From Pseudomonadota bacterium (GTDB lineage: Bacteria > Myxococcota_A > Polyangia > Polyangiales > Polyangiaceae), in NCBI GenBank assembly GCA_023432025.1, contig JAEYVE010000144.1, positions 1-42,734 on the forward strand: a stretch of 42,734 nucleotides of DNA, given 5' to 3'. Every line of letters starts with the position of its first letter. The stretch's first letter is position 1. The notes beneath the pieces are model-generated. The model saw nothing but the letters and a program-made list of their open reading frames with translations, made no database searches and was not told where the DNA came from. A program made the position numbers and the translations under genes. Below, in pieces: positions 23,416-30,833 of the stretch.

Positions 23416-23433
23416 AGTGCGGGAGCACCGCGC
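23416..23433 (+). repeat. Copy of the dispersed 22-bp repeat (18-bp match)
   Basis: agtgcgggagcaccgcgc is identical to 18 of the 22 bases that end the element at 11842-11987. It lies between the tandem array and the end of the TetR gene and shows no inverted partner nearby. Confidence 0.7.
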
Positions 23434-23469
23434 GTCGCGGGCTCGTAGCCGTCCCCCACGAAAGAGCGT

Positions 23470-24165
23470 TCAGCGTGTTTCGAGGACGAGCAGGCGGCGG
23501 ACGGCGTCTGCCATGGCTTTTGCAAAGCGCCGCGTGTCTTCGCTCGGCGCCGCGCGGCCGAAGAGCACGCGTTCTTGCAGGAGCGTGAGCTCGAGCGCGT
23601 TCGTCAACATGCGCAAGCTGGAGACGATGCGTAGCGCGTCGCCCCTGCCGCCGAAGGCCTGGAGGAGCGCCTCCGAAGAGGGTCCGTAGATGCGCTCTCG
23701 AAAGACGCTCTCGATGGCAGCACGTCGCGCGGGGCTCTCGATGGCGACCACGAAGAGGAAGCGCGTGAAGCGCACGTGACGTTCTGTTTGCCAAAGCTCG
23801 AAGGTGCGCTCGACGACGAACGCTGGCAGGCGCTCGAGCGGTAGCTCCGGCAGCTCCTTTACCTGCACGGATTCGACCATTTTCTCGGCGCAGTACAGGA
23901 CGACGCGGTCGACGAGCTCTTCTTTGCTCCGAAAATAGTGATAGAGGCTCGGCTGCTGCATGCCGAGCTTCTGCGCGAGGGCGCGCAAAGACGCGCCGGC
24001 AATGCCGCGCTCGGACATGAGCTCGAGGGCGGCTTCGAGCACCTCGGCGCGGCGCTCTACTTCGAGCTCGAGCGGCGCGGGGCGTCTTCGGGGCCTCCCG
24101 GTTTCAGGTGCGTGGCCCGCCGCGAAGGCGCGGCGGGCCCTGGGGTGGACGCCTCGTCCGGACAT
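23470..24165 (-). CDS. TetR/AcrR family transcriptional regulator
   Basis: The 231-residue product starts with an Arg/Pro-rich lead of about 35 residues. A TetR helix-turn-helix follows: EVLEAALELMSERGIAGASL then RALAQKLGMQQPSLYHYFRSKEELVDRV, the family's characteristic recognition helix and Y-H-Y-F-x-S-K-E-E-L. The remaining ~150 residues are the helical ligand-binding and dimer domain (ERTFELWQTERHVRFTRFLFVVAIES). TetR proteins usually repress nearby genes until a small ligand binds. The gene lies 28 bp downstream of a small membrane protein on the same strand, and two matching palindromes stand upstream of that gene, so autorepression of the two-gene operon is likely. The ligand cannot be predicted. 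Confidence 0.93.
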   Translation of the reverse strand: MSGRGVHPRARRAFAAGHAPETGRPRRRPAPLELEVERRAEVLEAALELMSERGIAGASLRALAQKLGMQQPSLYHYFRSKEELVDRVVLYCAEKMVESVQVKELPELPLERLPAFVVERTFELWQTERHVRFTRFLFVVAIESPARRAAIESVFRERIYGPSSEALLQAFGGRGDALRIVSSLRMLTNALELTLLQERVLFGRAAPSEDTRRFAKAMADAVRRLLVLETR

Positions 24166-24193
24166 GGATGCCCGCCCAGGCTAGTCCAGATCC

Positions 24194-24484
24194 TCAGTGC
24201 GCGTGCGCGTGTCCGTGGCCGAGCGGCGGTCTGCGCGAGGCTCGGCGCTTTTCCTCCGTGGGCTCGACGCGCGTCCGATCTGCGTAGGCGTACGACTGCG
24301 TGATGAGGCCTACGCAGCCGACGAGCGCCGGAACGGCGAAGAGCGAGAGGATGGGCACAATCGAGTACGCGACCGACAGAAGGGCAAAGAACAGCCAGGC
24401 GGCGGTCATGCGAACCCAGGCACCCCAGGTGTAAGTGCCACTCTCGACGAAAGAGACGGACGACGAACCCTCTTTGGCGACCAT
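24194..24484 (-). CDS. Small membrane protein with His-rich tail
   Basis: I start at ATG 24484 because aggagg stands seven bases upstream on the minus strand, giving 96 residues; an in-frame ATG lies earlier at 24511. After about 28 polar residues come two hydrophobic segments (MTAAWLFFALLSVAYSIVPI and LSLFAVPALVGCVGLITQSY). A basic, polar tail ends in GHGHAHAH, which might bind a metal ion. It shares an operon with the TetR regulator downstream and is probably the target of its control. Two-segment proteins of this kind can be small efflux partners or stress proteins; no family is recognised. Confidence 0.75.
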   Translation of the reverse strand: MVAKEGSSSVSFVESGTYTWGAWVRMTAAWLFFALLSVAYSIVPILSLFAVPALVGCVGLITQSYAYADRTRVEPTEEKRRASRRPPLGHGHAHAH

Positions 24485-24516
24485 GTCGGAGACCCTCCTG
24501 CCCGACATCATACCAC

Positions 24517-24548
24517 CTATCGATTGATAGGGGACTATCGGTCGATAG
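24517..24548. promoter_or_regulatory. Pair of matching 14-bp palindromic operators, likely for the TetR regulator
   Basis: ctatcgattgatag (24517-24530) and ctatcggtcgatag (24535-24548) match at 12 of 14 positions, are both dyads, and are 18 bp apart (nearly two helical turns). Each extends outward by a further base pair or two (cctatc...gatagg; gactatcg...cgatagtc). They lie 33 bp upstream of the small membrane protein start in the two-gene operon that encodes a TetR protein, and about 100 bp before the kinase gene on the other strand. TetR dimers typically bind such sites, so this is the probable autoregulatory operator. Confidence 0.7.
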
Positions 24549-24652
24549 TCTCGCTGGCTCAGAAGCGGCCGCAGGGCCGGATGGTGGGCCCGCTGGTCAC
24601 GAGCGAGTTTCGCCGGATATCCTCAGTCCTGCGCCGCTTGGGGAGCGCCTAG

Positions 24653-26368
24653 ATGACGTTTCACAGTCACGATCCGCCGTTTCCCCGCAGTCGGGGCGAA
24701 GCGCGCCTTCCGGGCGTGGGCGAGCTCGTGCTCGGCAAGTACCGGGTGGAAGCGTGCTTGGGTGTGGGCGGAATGGGGGCCGTGTTCGCCGCGCGCCACG
24801 AGCAGCTGGGCCAGGTGGTCGCTCTCAAGGTGTTGAACCCCGCCGCATCCGAGGATCCGGACGCGGTGCTCCGCTTCATGCGCGAAGCAGAAGCCGTAGG
24901 CTCGCTCGAGAGCGATCACGTGGTGCGAGTCTTCGACGTGGGCACGCTCGAGGACGGCGCGCCGTGCATGGTCATGGAGCGTTTGGTGGGTCGCGACTTG
25001 GGGGACGTCTTGTCCATGCGCGGGCCGCTCGACGTGAGCCTGGCCATCGAGTGCGCTTACCAAGCCGTGGTCGGTGTGACGGACGCGCACGAGGCGGGGA
25101 TCATTCACCGCGACCTCAAGCCGTCCAATTTGTTCTTGATGCGCCGCCGCGATGGCTCGCCTTGGGTCAAAGTGCTGGATTTCGGCATTTCCAAGGCTCA
25201 AAACCAGTCCGCCGAGAGCGTGCGTCTGACCCAAACGCGCACCATCGTGGGTTCGCCGCTGTACATGTCGCCCGAGCAGGTGCGCGACGCGCGCAGCGTC
25301 GACGCGCGGAGCGACCTTTGGTCCGTCGGCATCATCTTGCAGGAGCTGCTCACGGGGCGACCGGCCTTCGAGGGGGACACGCTGCCGAGCGTTTGTGCGC
25401 GCATCGTGGCGGATCCTCCGGAGCCCATCGTACGTCCGGACGTGCCCCCGGAGCTGCTCGAGGTGGTCGCGCGCTGCCTGCAAAAAGTGCCCGCGCGCCG
25501 CTACCAAACGGCTCAGGCCCTCGGGGACGCGTTGCGCGCGCTGCGCGCGCCGGTCACCACGGACTTGGCTGAGCTCGGTGTGAGCTCGTCGGGGCGCTCC
25601 TCGCTGTCCAGTCACGCCTTCGTGGCGACCCAAATCGGTGGCGCAGCCGAGGACGGCAGCCTCGTGAGCGATGTCCGACCGCGTCGCCCGGCCGCCTCCG
25701 CACAAGCGAGCCCCTGGAGCGGTAGCACCACGCGCGTTTCGGGCAACGACGCCGAAACCACGGCGGGTGGCGTCGACGGAGCCGGAGTGTCTTCGAGCGG
25801 CACGCGCCCTGCCCTGCCCCTCTCGCAGACCGTGCGCGAGGAAGCGGGCCGTCCAGGTGCGCTGCGCCGCGCTGGGCTTCCGCTGCTCGGCGTGGCCGTG
25901 GTTGCGGCGGCGCTCGCTCTCTTCGTGCGCGGTTTGGGCCAGGAGCCGCCTTCTTCCGAGGTCGCGACGAGCGTCACGCCTCCCTCCGAGCCTTCGCCGC
26001 CGGCCAGCTTCGTCCTGCGCGTGGTTTCGACGCCGCCGGGCGCGCTCGTCGTCGACGGCGACACCGTGCTCGGCACCACGCCGCTCGCGGTGCCGATGTT
26101 GGCGGAAGGGTCGCGCACGTTGGAGGTGCGGTTGGTTGGCTACCGCTCGCACCGCCTCCATCAGGAGCCGCTCGAGCGCGATACGGAGGTGCGGCTCGAG
26201 TTGGTGCCCGAGGAGCCGCCCGCGCAGCCGAGCCCGGTGTCACCTCCAGAGAGCGCGCCGGCGGCTCCGCCCCGAGCGACGGGCGCAAAAAACCCGTCGC
26301 GCGCGCCTCAAAAACCCGCGCAAACTCCCCGGCCCGTCCCCAGCGACGACATCCGCACGCAGCGCTGA
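24653..26368 (+). CDS. Hanks-type serine/threonine protein kinase with PEGA domain
   Basis: The 571-residue protein has a kinase domain at about 29-300. It has the Gly-loop GVGGMGAV (37-44), ATP-site Lys59 in VALKVL, HRDLKPSN (catalytic Asp154), DFGISK (Asp176) and GSPLYMSPEQ in the activation segment; all key residues are present, so it should be active. A Ser/Thr-rich linker precedes a membrane segment (LPLLGVAVVAAALALFVRGL, about 408-427). The outside part is a PEGA domain (VVSTPPGALVVDGDTVLGTTPLAVPM...) and a Pro-rich end. The layout (cytoplasmic kinase, one membrane pass, periplasmic PEGA) is the usual myxobacterial Pkn design and would sense or bind something in the periplasm or wall. 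A TPR-PEGA-TonB receptor follows after 60 bp on the same strand, probably in one transcript. Confidence 0.94.
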   Translation: MTFHSHDPPFPRSRGEARLPGVGELVLGKYRVEACLGVGGMGAVFAARHEQLGQVVALKVLNPAASEDPDAVLRFMREAEAVGSLESDHVVRVFDVGTLEDGAPCMVMERLVGRDLGDVLSMRGPLDVSLAIECAYQAVVGVTDAHEAGIIHRDLKPSNLFLMRRRDGSPWVKVLDFGISKAQNQSAESVRLTQTRTIVGSPLYMSPEQVRDARSVDARSDLWSVGIILQELLTGRPAFEGDTLPSVCARIVADPPEPIVRPDVPPELLEVVARCLQKVPARRYQTAQALGDALRALRAPVTTDLAELGVSSSGRSSLSSHAFVATQIGGAAEDGSLVSDVRPRRPAASAQASPWSGSTTRVSGNDAETTAGGVDGAGVSSSGTRPALPLSQTVREEAGRPGALRRAGLPLLGVAVVAAALALFVRGLGQEPPSSEVATSVTPPSEPSPPASFVLRVVSTPPGALVVDGDTVLGTTPLAVPMLAEGSRTLEVRLVGYRSHRLHQEPLERDTEVRLELVPEEPPAQPSPVSPPESAPAAPPRATGAKNPSRAPQKPAQTPRPVPSDDIRTQR

Positions 26369-26428
26369 AACGCGCCTTTCGTCGCGTGTGTCTCTTGGTG
26401 CGCTCCCTCTCTCTCCCCGCACGTCTTC

Positions 26429-29374
26429 GTGAATCCTCTGAATCCGTTCCGCCGAGCGACGCGCTCGTGTGTCCCGCTCGTTCTTGCCCTGGCCTTCTTC
26501 GCGCCTTCGCGCGCGCTCGGTCAGGGTCGCCCAGCGGACACCGCAGACGAGTCGGATCTCTTGTTCGAGCTCGGCGCGGAGGCGTACCAGCGCGGCGACT
26601 ACCGTGACGCTTTGACGCACTTCCTTGCGTCGAACCGCTTGGTGCCCAACAAGAACGTCGTTTTCAACATCGCGCGCAGCTACGAAAAGCTCGGCCGCTA
26701 CGCCGAGGCGCACCGCTACTACGTCAAGGCGCTGGACGCGGAGGGCGACGAGTCGCTCCGCGCGCGCATTCAGACGGCGCTCGACGAGCTGTCGCCGCAC
26801 GTGGCCGTGCTCGACGTGAAGACCACCCCGCCGGGCGCCACGATTTACATCGACCGCAAAGATCTGGGCCCCCGCGGCGCGACGCCGCGCGTGCTCGGCC
26901 TGCACGAAGGTTCGTACACGGTCATCGTGGAGCTCGCCGGCTATCACCCGCGCGAGGTGCGGGTCGAAGGGGCAGAGCTCGGCGAGCGGCGCAGCGTGGA
27001 GCTCACGCTGGCGCCCATTTTGGGCACGGTCGTCGTCGAAGGAGAGGGCGCGCGCGGCGCGACCGTTCAGCTCGTCGGCGGCGCCGCGTCGTGCGCGGCG
27101 CCGTGTGAGCTCGCGAGCCCACCCGGCCGCCAAAAGCTGCGCCTTTCGCGGCCCGGTTACCGCTCCCTGGACGTTCACGTCGACGTGCGCGCAGAAGAAG
27201 CGGTCCGCGTGCGTCCCACGCTCGAGGTGGTGACGGGCACGCTGCTCGTGGAGACGGACGAGAGCGGCGCGTTGGTCGAGCTCGACGGCCAGCCAGTAGG
27301 CTTTACGCCTTTGCTCGTGCGCGCGCCGGTGGGAGAGCACGATTTACGCGTGAGCTTGGCCGGCTACGACACGGTCTTGCGTCGCATCTCCGTGACGGAG
27401 TCCGAGCAGAAGCGTTTGGCGCTGCACGTTTCGCGCTTGGAGGAGGTGACGGCCGCTTCGCGTCGCAGGGAGCACGTGTGGGACGCGCCCGGCTCCGTGA
27501 GCGTGATCAGCGGCGAGGAGCTGCGCTTGTTCGCGTACCCCACCATCGCCGAGGCGCTGCGCGGGGTGCCGGGCGTGTACGGTTGGGACGATCGCTCTTA
27601 CCCGTCGCTCGGCTTTCGCGGCATCAGTCGCTTGGGCAGCTACGGCAACCGCGTGCTCGTGCTCTTCGACGATCACCCCACGAACGACAACTGGGTGGGC
27701 TCGAGCTACGTGAGCTACGACGCGCGCACGGATTTGTCCGACGTGGAGCGCATCGAGGTGGTGCGCGGTCCAGGCTCCGTGCTCTACGGCACGAACGCCT
27801 TCGCGGGCGCGGTGAACGTGGTGACGCGCGCGCCGCGCGGCGGCGCGCGCACGGAGGCGGGCGTTTCCGCGGCGGACGACGGCGTGGGCCGCGTGCGCGT
27901 GCGACAAGAGGTCCAGTTGGGCAAGGACGCCACGCTGTGGGCCAGCGCGTCGCTCGGTCGCGGTGAAGGACGCGAGTTTCGCTTGGAAGATCCCGCCAGC
28001 GGAGAACTCGTCACCACGCCGACGGCTGCGGACGGCTATCGCTCGGGGACGCTGCAGGGACGCTTCCGCTGGGAGTGGCTCACCGCGCAGTGGTTCGGCC
28101 ACACGCACGAAAAACACCAGCCGACGGGGTGGTTCGAAACGTTGGTGGGCGACGAGCGCGCGCGTCAGAAGGACAGCCGCGCCTTCGTGGAGCTGCGCGC
28201 CGAACCGAAGCTCACGGAGCGCATCACGAGCCTCACGCGCGCTCACGTGAACTACTACCACTACGAGGGCATGTTCCCGCGGGAGCCCGCAGAAGGTGGC
28301 GTGGAGGAGGACGACTTCACGGGCTCTTGGGCGGGTCTCGAGCAGCGTTTCGTGTTTACGCCGACGGACGCGGTGCACGTGACGGTGGGCGCCGAAGGAC
28401 AGCTTCATTTTCTGGCCGAGCAACGCGCCGAAGACGAGCGCGGCGTCTTTTTGCGGCCCGATCAGCCGGAAGACGACATCCGCGTGGGGGCCGCCTACGC
28501 CATGCTCGACGCGCGCACGAAGCGCTTGCACGTGTCGGCGGGGGCGCGCTTGGACGCGTACTCCACCTTCGGAACGTCGCTCAATCCACGCCTCGCCTTC
28601 ATCGGCAAGCCGTACGACGGCGGCAACACCAAGCTGCTCGGCGGCAAGGCCTTCCGCGCGCCCAGCGTGTACGAGCTCTACTACAACGACGGCGGCACCA
28701 CGCAGGTCGCGAGCCCCGATTTGTCGCCAGAAAACGTGCTCTCCTTCGAAGTCGAGCACAGCCACCGCTTGTCGCCCACGCTGATCGGCAGCGTGGGCGC
28801 CTTCACCACGCGCACGACGGACCTCATCGTTACGGCGGGAGAAGGCACCGCGGAAGATCCCATCGTGTACCAAAACTCCGTCTCGCCGCTCGCGACCGCC
28901 GGCGTGGAGGCCACGCTCCGCCGCGAGTGGCGGCAGGGTTGGATGCTGGAGGCCGGCTACACGCGCCAGGTCGCGCGTTTTTTGGAGTCCGACGAGCTGT
29001 CGGCGTGGCTGACCTTCGACAAAAACCCTGAGACGCGGCGCGTGGCCAACGTGCCGGAGCACATGTTTTCCGTGAAGGGTGCGGTGCCGGTGCTGGGTCG
29101 CGCGCTTACGCTCGGCTCACGCCTCACCGTCGAGAGCGGCCGCTACGATCGCTTCGAGCAGCAAGGCGAACCGGCGCAAGGCAAGACGGACGCGTTCGCC
29201 ATCTGGGACGTCGTTCTCTCCGGCTACGAGTCGCGCACCGGCCTGCGTTGGAATGCCGGCGTCTACAACGCCTTCGGCTTTCGCTACGACTTGCCCGTGT
29301 CGAGCGAGCTGTCGCAGCGCACCCTGGCGCAGCGCGGCCGCACGCTCTTGCTCTCGGCGGAGCTCGACTTCTGA
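26429..29374 (+). CDS. TonB-dependent receptor with N-terminal TPR and PEGA domains
   Basis: This 981-residue protein starts at GTG 26429. A signal peptide (CVPLVLALAFFAPSRALGQ) is followed by a TPR-like helical region (~40-125; LFELGAEAYQRGDYRDALTHF, NIARSYEKLGRYAEAHRYY). PEGA or PEGA-like domains (~128-335; KTTPPGATIYIDRKDLGP, ETDESGALVELDGQPVGFTP) come next. Then a TonB plug (~340-460; ISGEELRLFAYPTIAEALRG, VERIEVVRGPGSVLYGTNAF) and a ~500-residue beta-barrel ending in Leu-Ser-Ala-Glu-Leu-Asp-Phe, the outer-membrane targeting form. Such barrels import bound ligands using TonB energy. Normal receptors lack the TPR/PEGA prefix, so a periplasmic protein or wall-binding extension is inferred. 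The transported ligand is unknown. It follows the PEGA kinase by 60 bp. A 12-bp stem with a cgaa loop follows the stop. Confidence 0.92.
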   Translation: MNPLNPFRRATRSCVPLVLALAFFAPSRALGQGRPADTADESDLLFELGAEAYQRGDYRDALTHFLASNRLVPNKNVVFNIARSYEKLGRYAEAHRYYVKALDAEGDESLRARIQTALDELSPHVAVLDVKTTPPGATIYIDRKDLGPRGATPRVLGLHEGSYTVIVELAGYHPREVRVEGAELGERRSVELTLAPILGTVVVEGEGARGATVQLVGGAASCAAPCELASPPGRQKLRLSRPGYRSLDVHVDVRAEEAVRVRPTLEVVTGTLLVETDESGALVELDGQPVGFTPLLVRAPVGEHDLRVSLAGYDTVLRRISVTESEQKRLALHVSRLEEVTAASRRREHVWDAPGSVSVISGEELRLFAYPTIAEALRGVPGVYGWDDRSYPSLGFRGISRLGSYGNRVLVLFDDHPTNDNWVGSSYVSYDARTDLSDVERIEVVRGPGSVLYGTNAFAGAVNVVTRAPRGGARTEAGVSAADDGVGRVRVRQEVQLGKDATLWASASLGRGEGREFRLEDPASGELVTTPTAADGYRSGTLQGRFRWEWLTAQWFGHTHEKHQPTGWFETLVGDERARQKDSRAFVELRAEPKLTERITSLTRAHVNYYHYEGMFPREPAEGGVEEDDFTGSWAGLEQRFVFTPTDAVHVTVGAEGQLHFLAEQRAEDERGVFLRPDQPEDDIRVGAAYAMLDARTKRLHVSAGARLDAYSTFGTSLNPRLAFIGKPYDGGNTKLLGGKAFRAPSVYELYYNDGGTTQVASPDLSPENVLSFEVEHSHRLSPTLIGSVGAFTTRTTDLIVTAGEGTAEDPIVYQNSVSPLATAGVEATLRREWRQGWMLEAGYTRQVARFLESDELSAWLTFDKNPETRRVANVPEHMFSVKGAVPVLGRALTLGSRLTVESGRYDRFEQQGEPAQGKTDAFAIWDVVLSGYESRTGLRWNAGVYNAFGFRYDLPVSSELSQRTLAQRGRTLLLSAELDF

Positions 29375-29402
29375 GGCGCCCGGCGCCGAAGCGCCGGGCG
29401 CC
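29375..29402. terminator. 12-bp hairpin after the TonB receptor gene
   Basis: ggcgcccggcgc (29375-29386) and gcgccgggcgcc (29391-29402) are exact complements with a cgaa tetraloop. The stem begins on the first base after the receptor's TGA. No T tract follows. It is a probable transcription end or mRNA stabiliser for the kinase-receptor transcript. Confidence 0.65.
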
Positions 29403-29469
29403 GTGACCGTCTCCTTCCGGCCCGTTTCGTGGGGCCAACAACAGGGCCACGAAGCGCGAAGAGTGGTGC

Positions 29470-29515
29470 AGTGCGGGAGCACCGGGCCCTTCCGCACGGC
29501 GCTTCCCCAAAAGAA
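29470..29515 (+). repeat. Degenerate copy of the dispersed repeat
   Basis: agtgcgggagcaccg (29470-29484) matches the core of the 22-bp repeat. About 12 bases on, cggcgcttccccaaaagaa (29497-29515) echoes the second box gcggggctccccagaag of the element at 11842-11987, at nearly the same spacing. It sits between the 3' ends of the TonB receptor gene and the convergent amidohydrolase gene. Confidence 0.6.
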
Positions 29516-29645
29516 TGCTTCCCCCGAGAGGGCGAGAGTGGGGTGGGTCTTGGGAGACCCAGGAGGTTGCGCAGCCGCCAATTCGACGTTGGTCGCCCTT
29601 CGATGAGGGACCTCCGGATGCTGGCTCCGGATGCTGGCCGCACCG

Positions 29646-30833
29646 TCAGCCGGAGTGAGCCTGCTCCCAGGCGCGCACTTTGGCGCATGCAGCATCGAAG
29701 AGACGTTCGTAGTTTTCTTTGAGGACCTTGTCGCGCGTCTCGGGCGTCAGGGCTCGCCAGAGGGGCGCGTACTCTTCGTACGCCGCGAAGTACTTTTCTG
29801 GATTGGTGGGGGAGACTTCGTCCGAGCCGAACAGAAAGCGATCGGGGAAGCGATTGATGATGGAGGCCGCGACGTCGACGGTGTCCTGGCTGTACGTGAG
29901 ATACTTGGCGACTTCGTTCCACGAAAGGTCGAAGTGAACGTGCGATAGAGCAGGATCGGACAGAATTTCTCGCACGATGGCGCCATGGTCTTTCACGGGG
30001 CGGATCACACGCCCCATACCGATGTGTGCCCAAATGATGGTGGTCTTCGGGTGGCGGCGCAGGAGCTCCTTCATCGGGGCGAGGTAGATGGGCGCGCCGC
30101 CGCCTTGCGAAAACGGCACGTCCATGTCGTTGTGGATGAGCGTCAAGAGGCCCACCTCGCCGGCGAAGGCGAGCACGCGGTCGAGCGCCGGGTCCCGTAA
30201 ACTCGCGGTTTCTCCTGCCACCTTGGAGGAGACGAACTCCTTGTGAACGGTGAACTCGCCGATGCCGCAGAACACGCCGGGAAACGTCTCGAGCACGCGG
30301 CGAATGTGATCCGCCGCGTACATGTCCGCCGGGTTGAACCCGGTAATCATGGGGTCGAAACGCGCCTTTTGCTCGGGAGCGAGCGAGAGATACGTCTGCG
30401 CGATGAAGGCGTCCGTGAACGAATAGTAATAGAGGGGCGAGTCCGCGCTGAGGTAGTAGGTGGGCGCGTAGTCGCCCGACACTCGGGTGGACCAGAGCTG
30501 CTGCAGCGGAATGCCGAAGAGCGCCGCGCGCCCCACTCGCGGGCCCATCACCTCGAGAAACACGTGCACGTCGGGTCCCTCTTGCACGTAGTTCGTCAGG
30601 TGCACGTGCGAGTCGTTGTAGAGGTAGCCGGTCTGCGCGCCTTGGGCGCGCTTTCGCGCGCCGCCCGAGTCCTTTTGCGTCGAAGCGGCCGCCACCTCGC
30701 CGCTTCCGGACGCGACGCGTGGCGCGCTTTCGGTCGTGACTTCACGAGGCTCTTGGGCGTCCTTGCGCGTGGGCTGACACGACGAGCTCGCGACCGCGGC
30801 AAGCAAAGCCCAGAGACGCCACGGAGAGCGCAT
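29646..30833 (-). CDS. Lipoprotein amidohydrolase (amidohydrolase-related TIM-barrel family)
   Basis: The 395-residue protein has a lipoprotein signal (MRSPWRLWALLAAVASSSC, Cys19) and a polar linker to about residue 68. A metal-dependent TIM-barrel domain then opens with YNDSHVHL (metal-binding His76 and His78). Further likely metal or active-site motifs are TLIHNDMD, TTIIWAHIGMG and RFLFGSDEVSP, the last carrying the family's late aspartate. The domain is of the amidohydrolase-2 type, whose members hydrolyse or decarboxylate small amides, lactones or acids; the substrate is not determinable. Its ATG (30833) overlaps the last base of the porin stop codon, so the two are translationally coupled. 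As the last gene of the porin-glutaminase-porin operon it probably acts on an imported compound in the periplasm. Confidence 0.82.
   Translation of the reverse strand: MRSPWRLWALLAAVASSSCQPTRKDAQEPREVTTESAPRVASGSGEVAAASTQKDSGGARKRAQGAQTGYLYNDSHVHLTNYVQEGPDVHVFLEVMGPRVGRAALFGIPLQQLWSTRVSGDYAPTYYLSADSPLYYYSFTDAFIAQTYLSLAPEQKARFDPMITGFNPADMYAADHIRRVLETFPGVFCGIGEFTVHKEFVSSKVAGETASLRDPALDRVLAFAGEVGLLTLIHNDMDVPFSQGGGAPIYLAPMKELLRRHPKTTIIWAHIGMGRVIRPVKDHGAIVREILSDPALSHVHFDLSWNEVAKYLTYSQDTVDVAASIINRFPDRFLFGSDEVSPTNPEKYFAAYEEYAPLWRALTPETRDKVLKENYERLFDAACAKVRAWEQAHSG

Larger units (their letters stand above)
22919..23469. other. Repeat-rich intergenic region
   Basis: This 551-bp gap separates the start of the esterase gene from the end of the TetR gene. 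It holds the mosaic tandem array 23210-23370 and a copy of the dispersed repeat at 23416-23433. Long ORFs exist here in several frames on both strands, but they are composed of Arg/Ala/Cys/His/Thr repeats that simply translate the array, so none is called. The AT-richer part around 23135-23160 (tggctttacaaagttattcc) may hold the esterase promoter, reading leftward. Confidence 0.45.

Noticed and set aside
22985..23794. Several open frames over the tandem array (both strands)
   Set aside because: They translate non-triplet repeats into Arg/Ala/Cys/His runs; open frames on several phases show that this is compositional. The TetR gene explains the right part.
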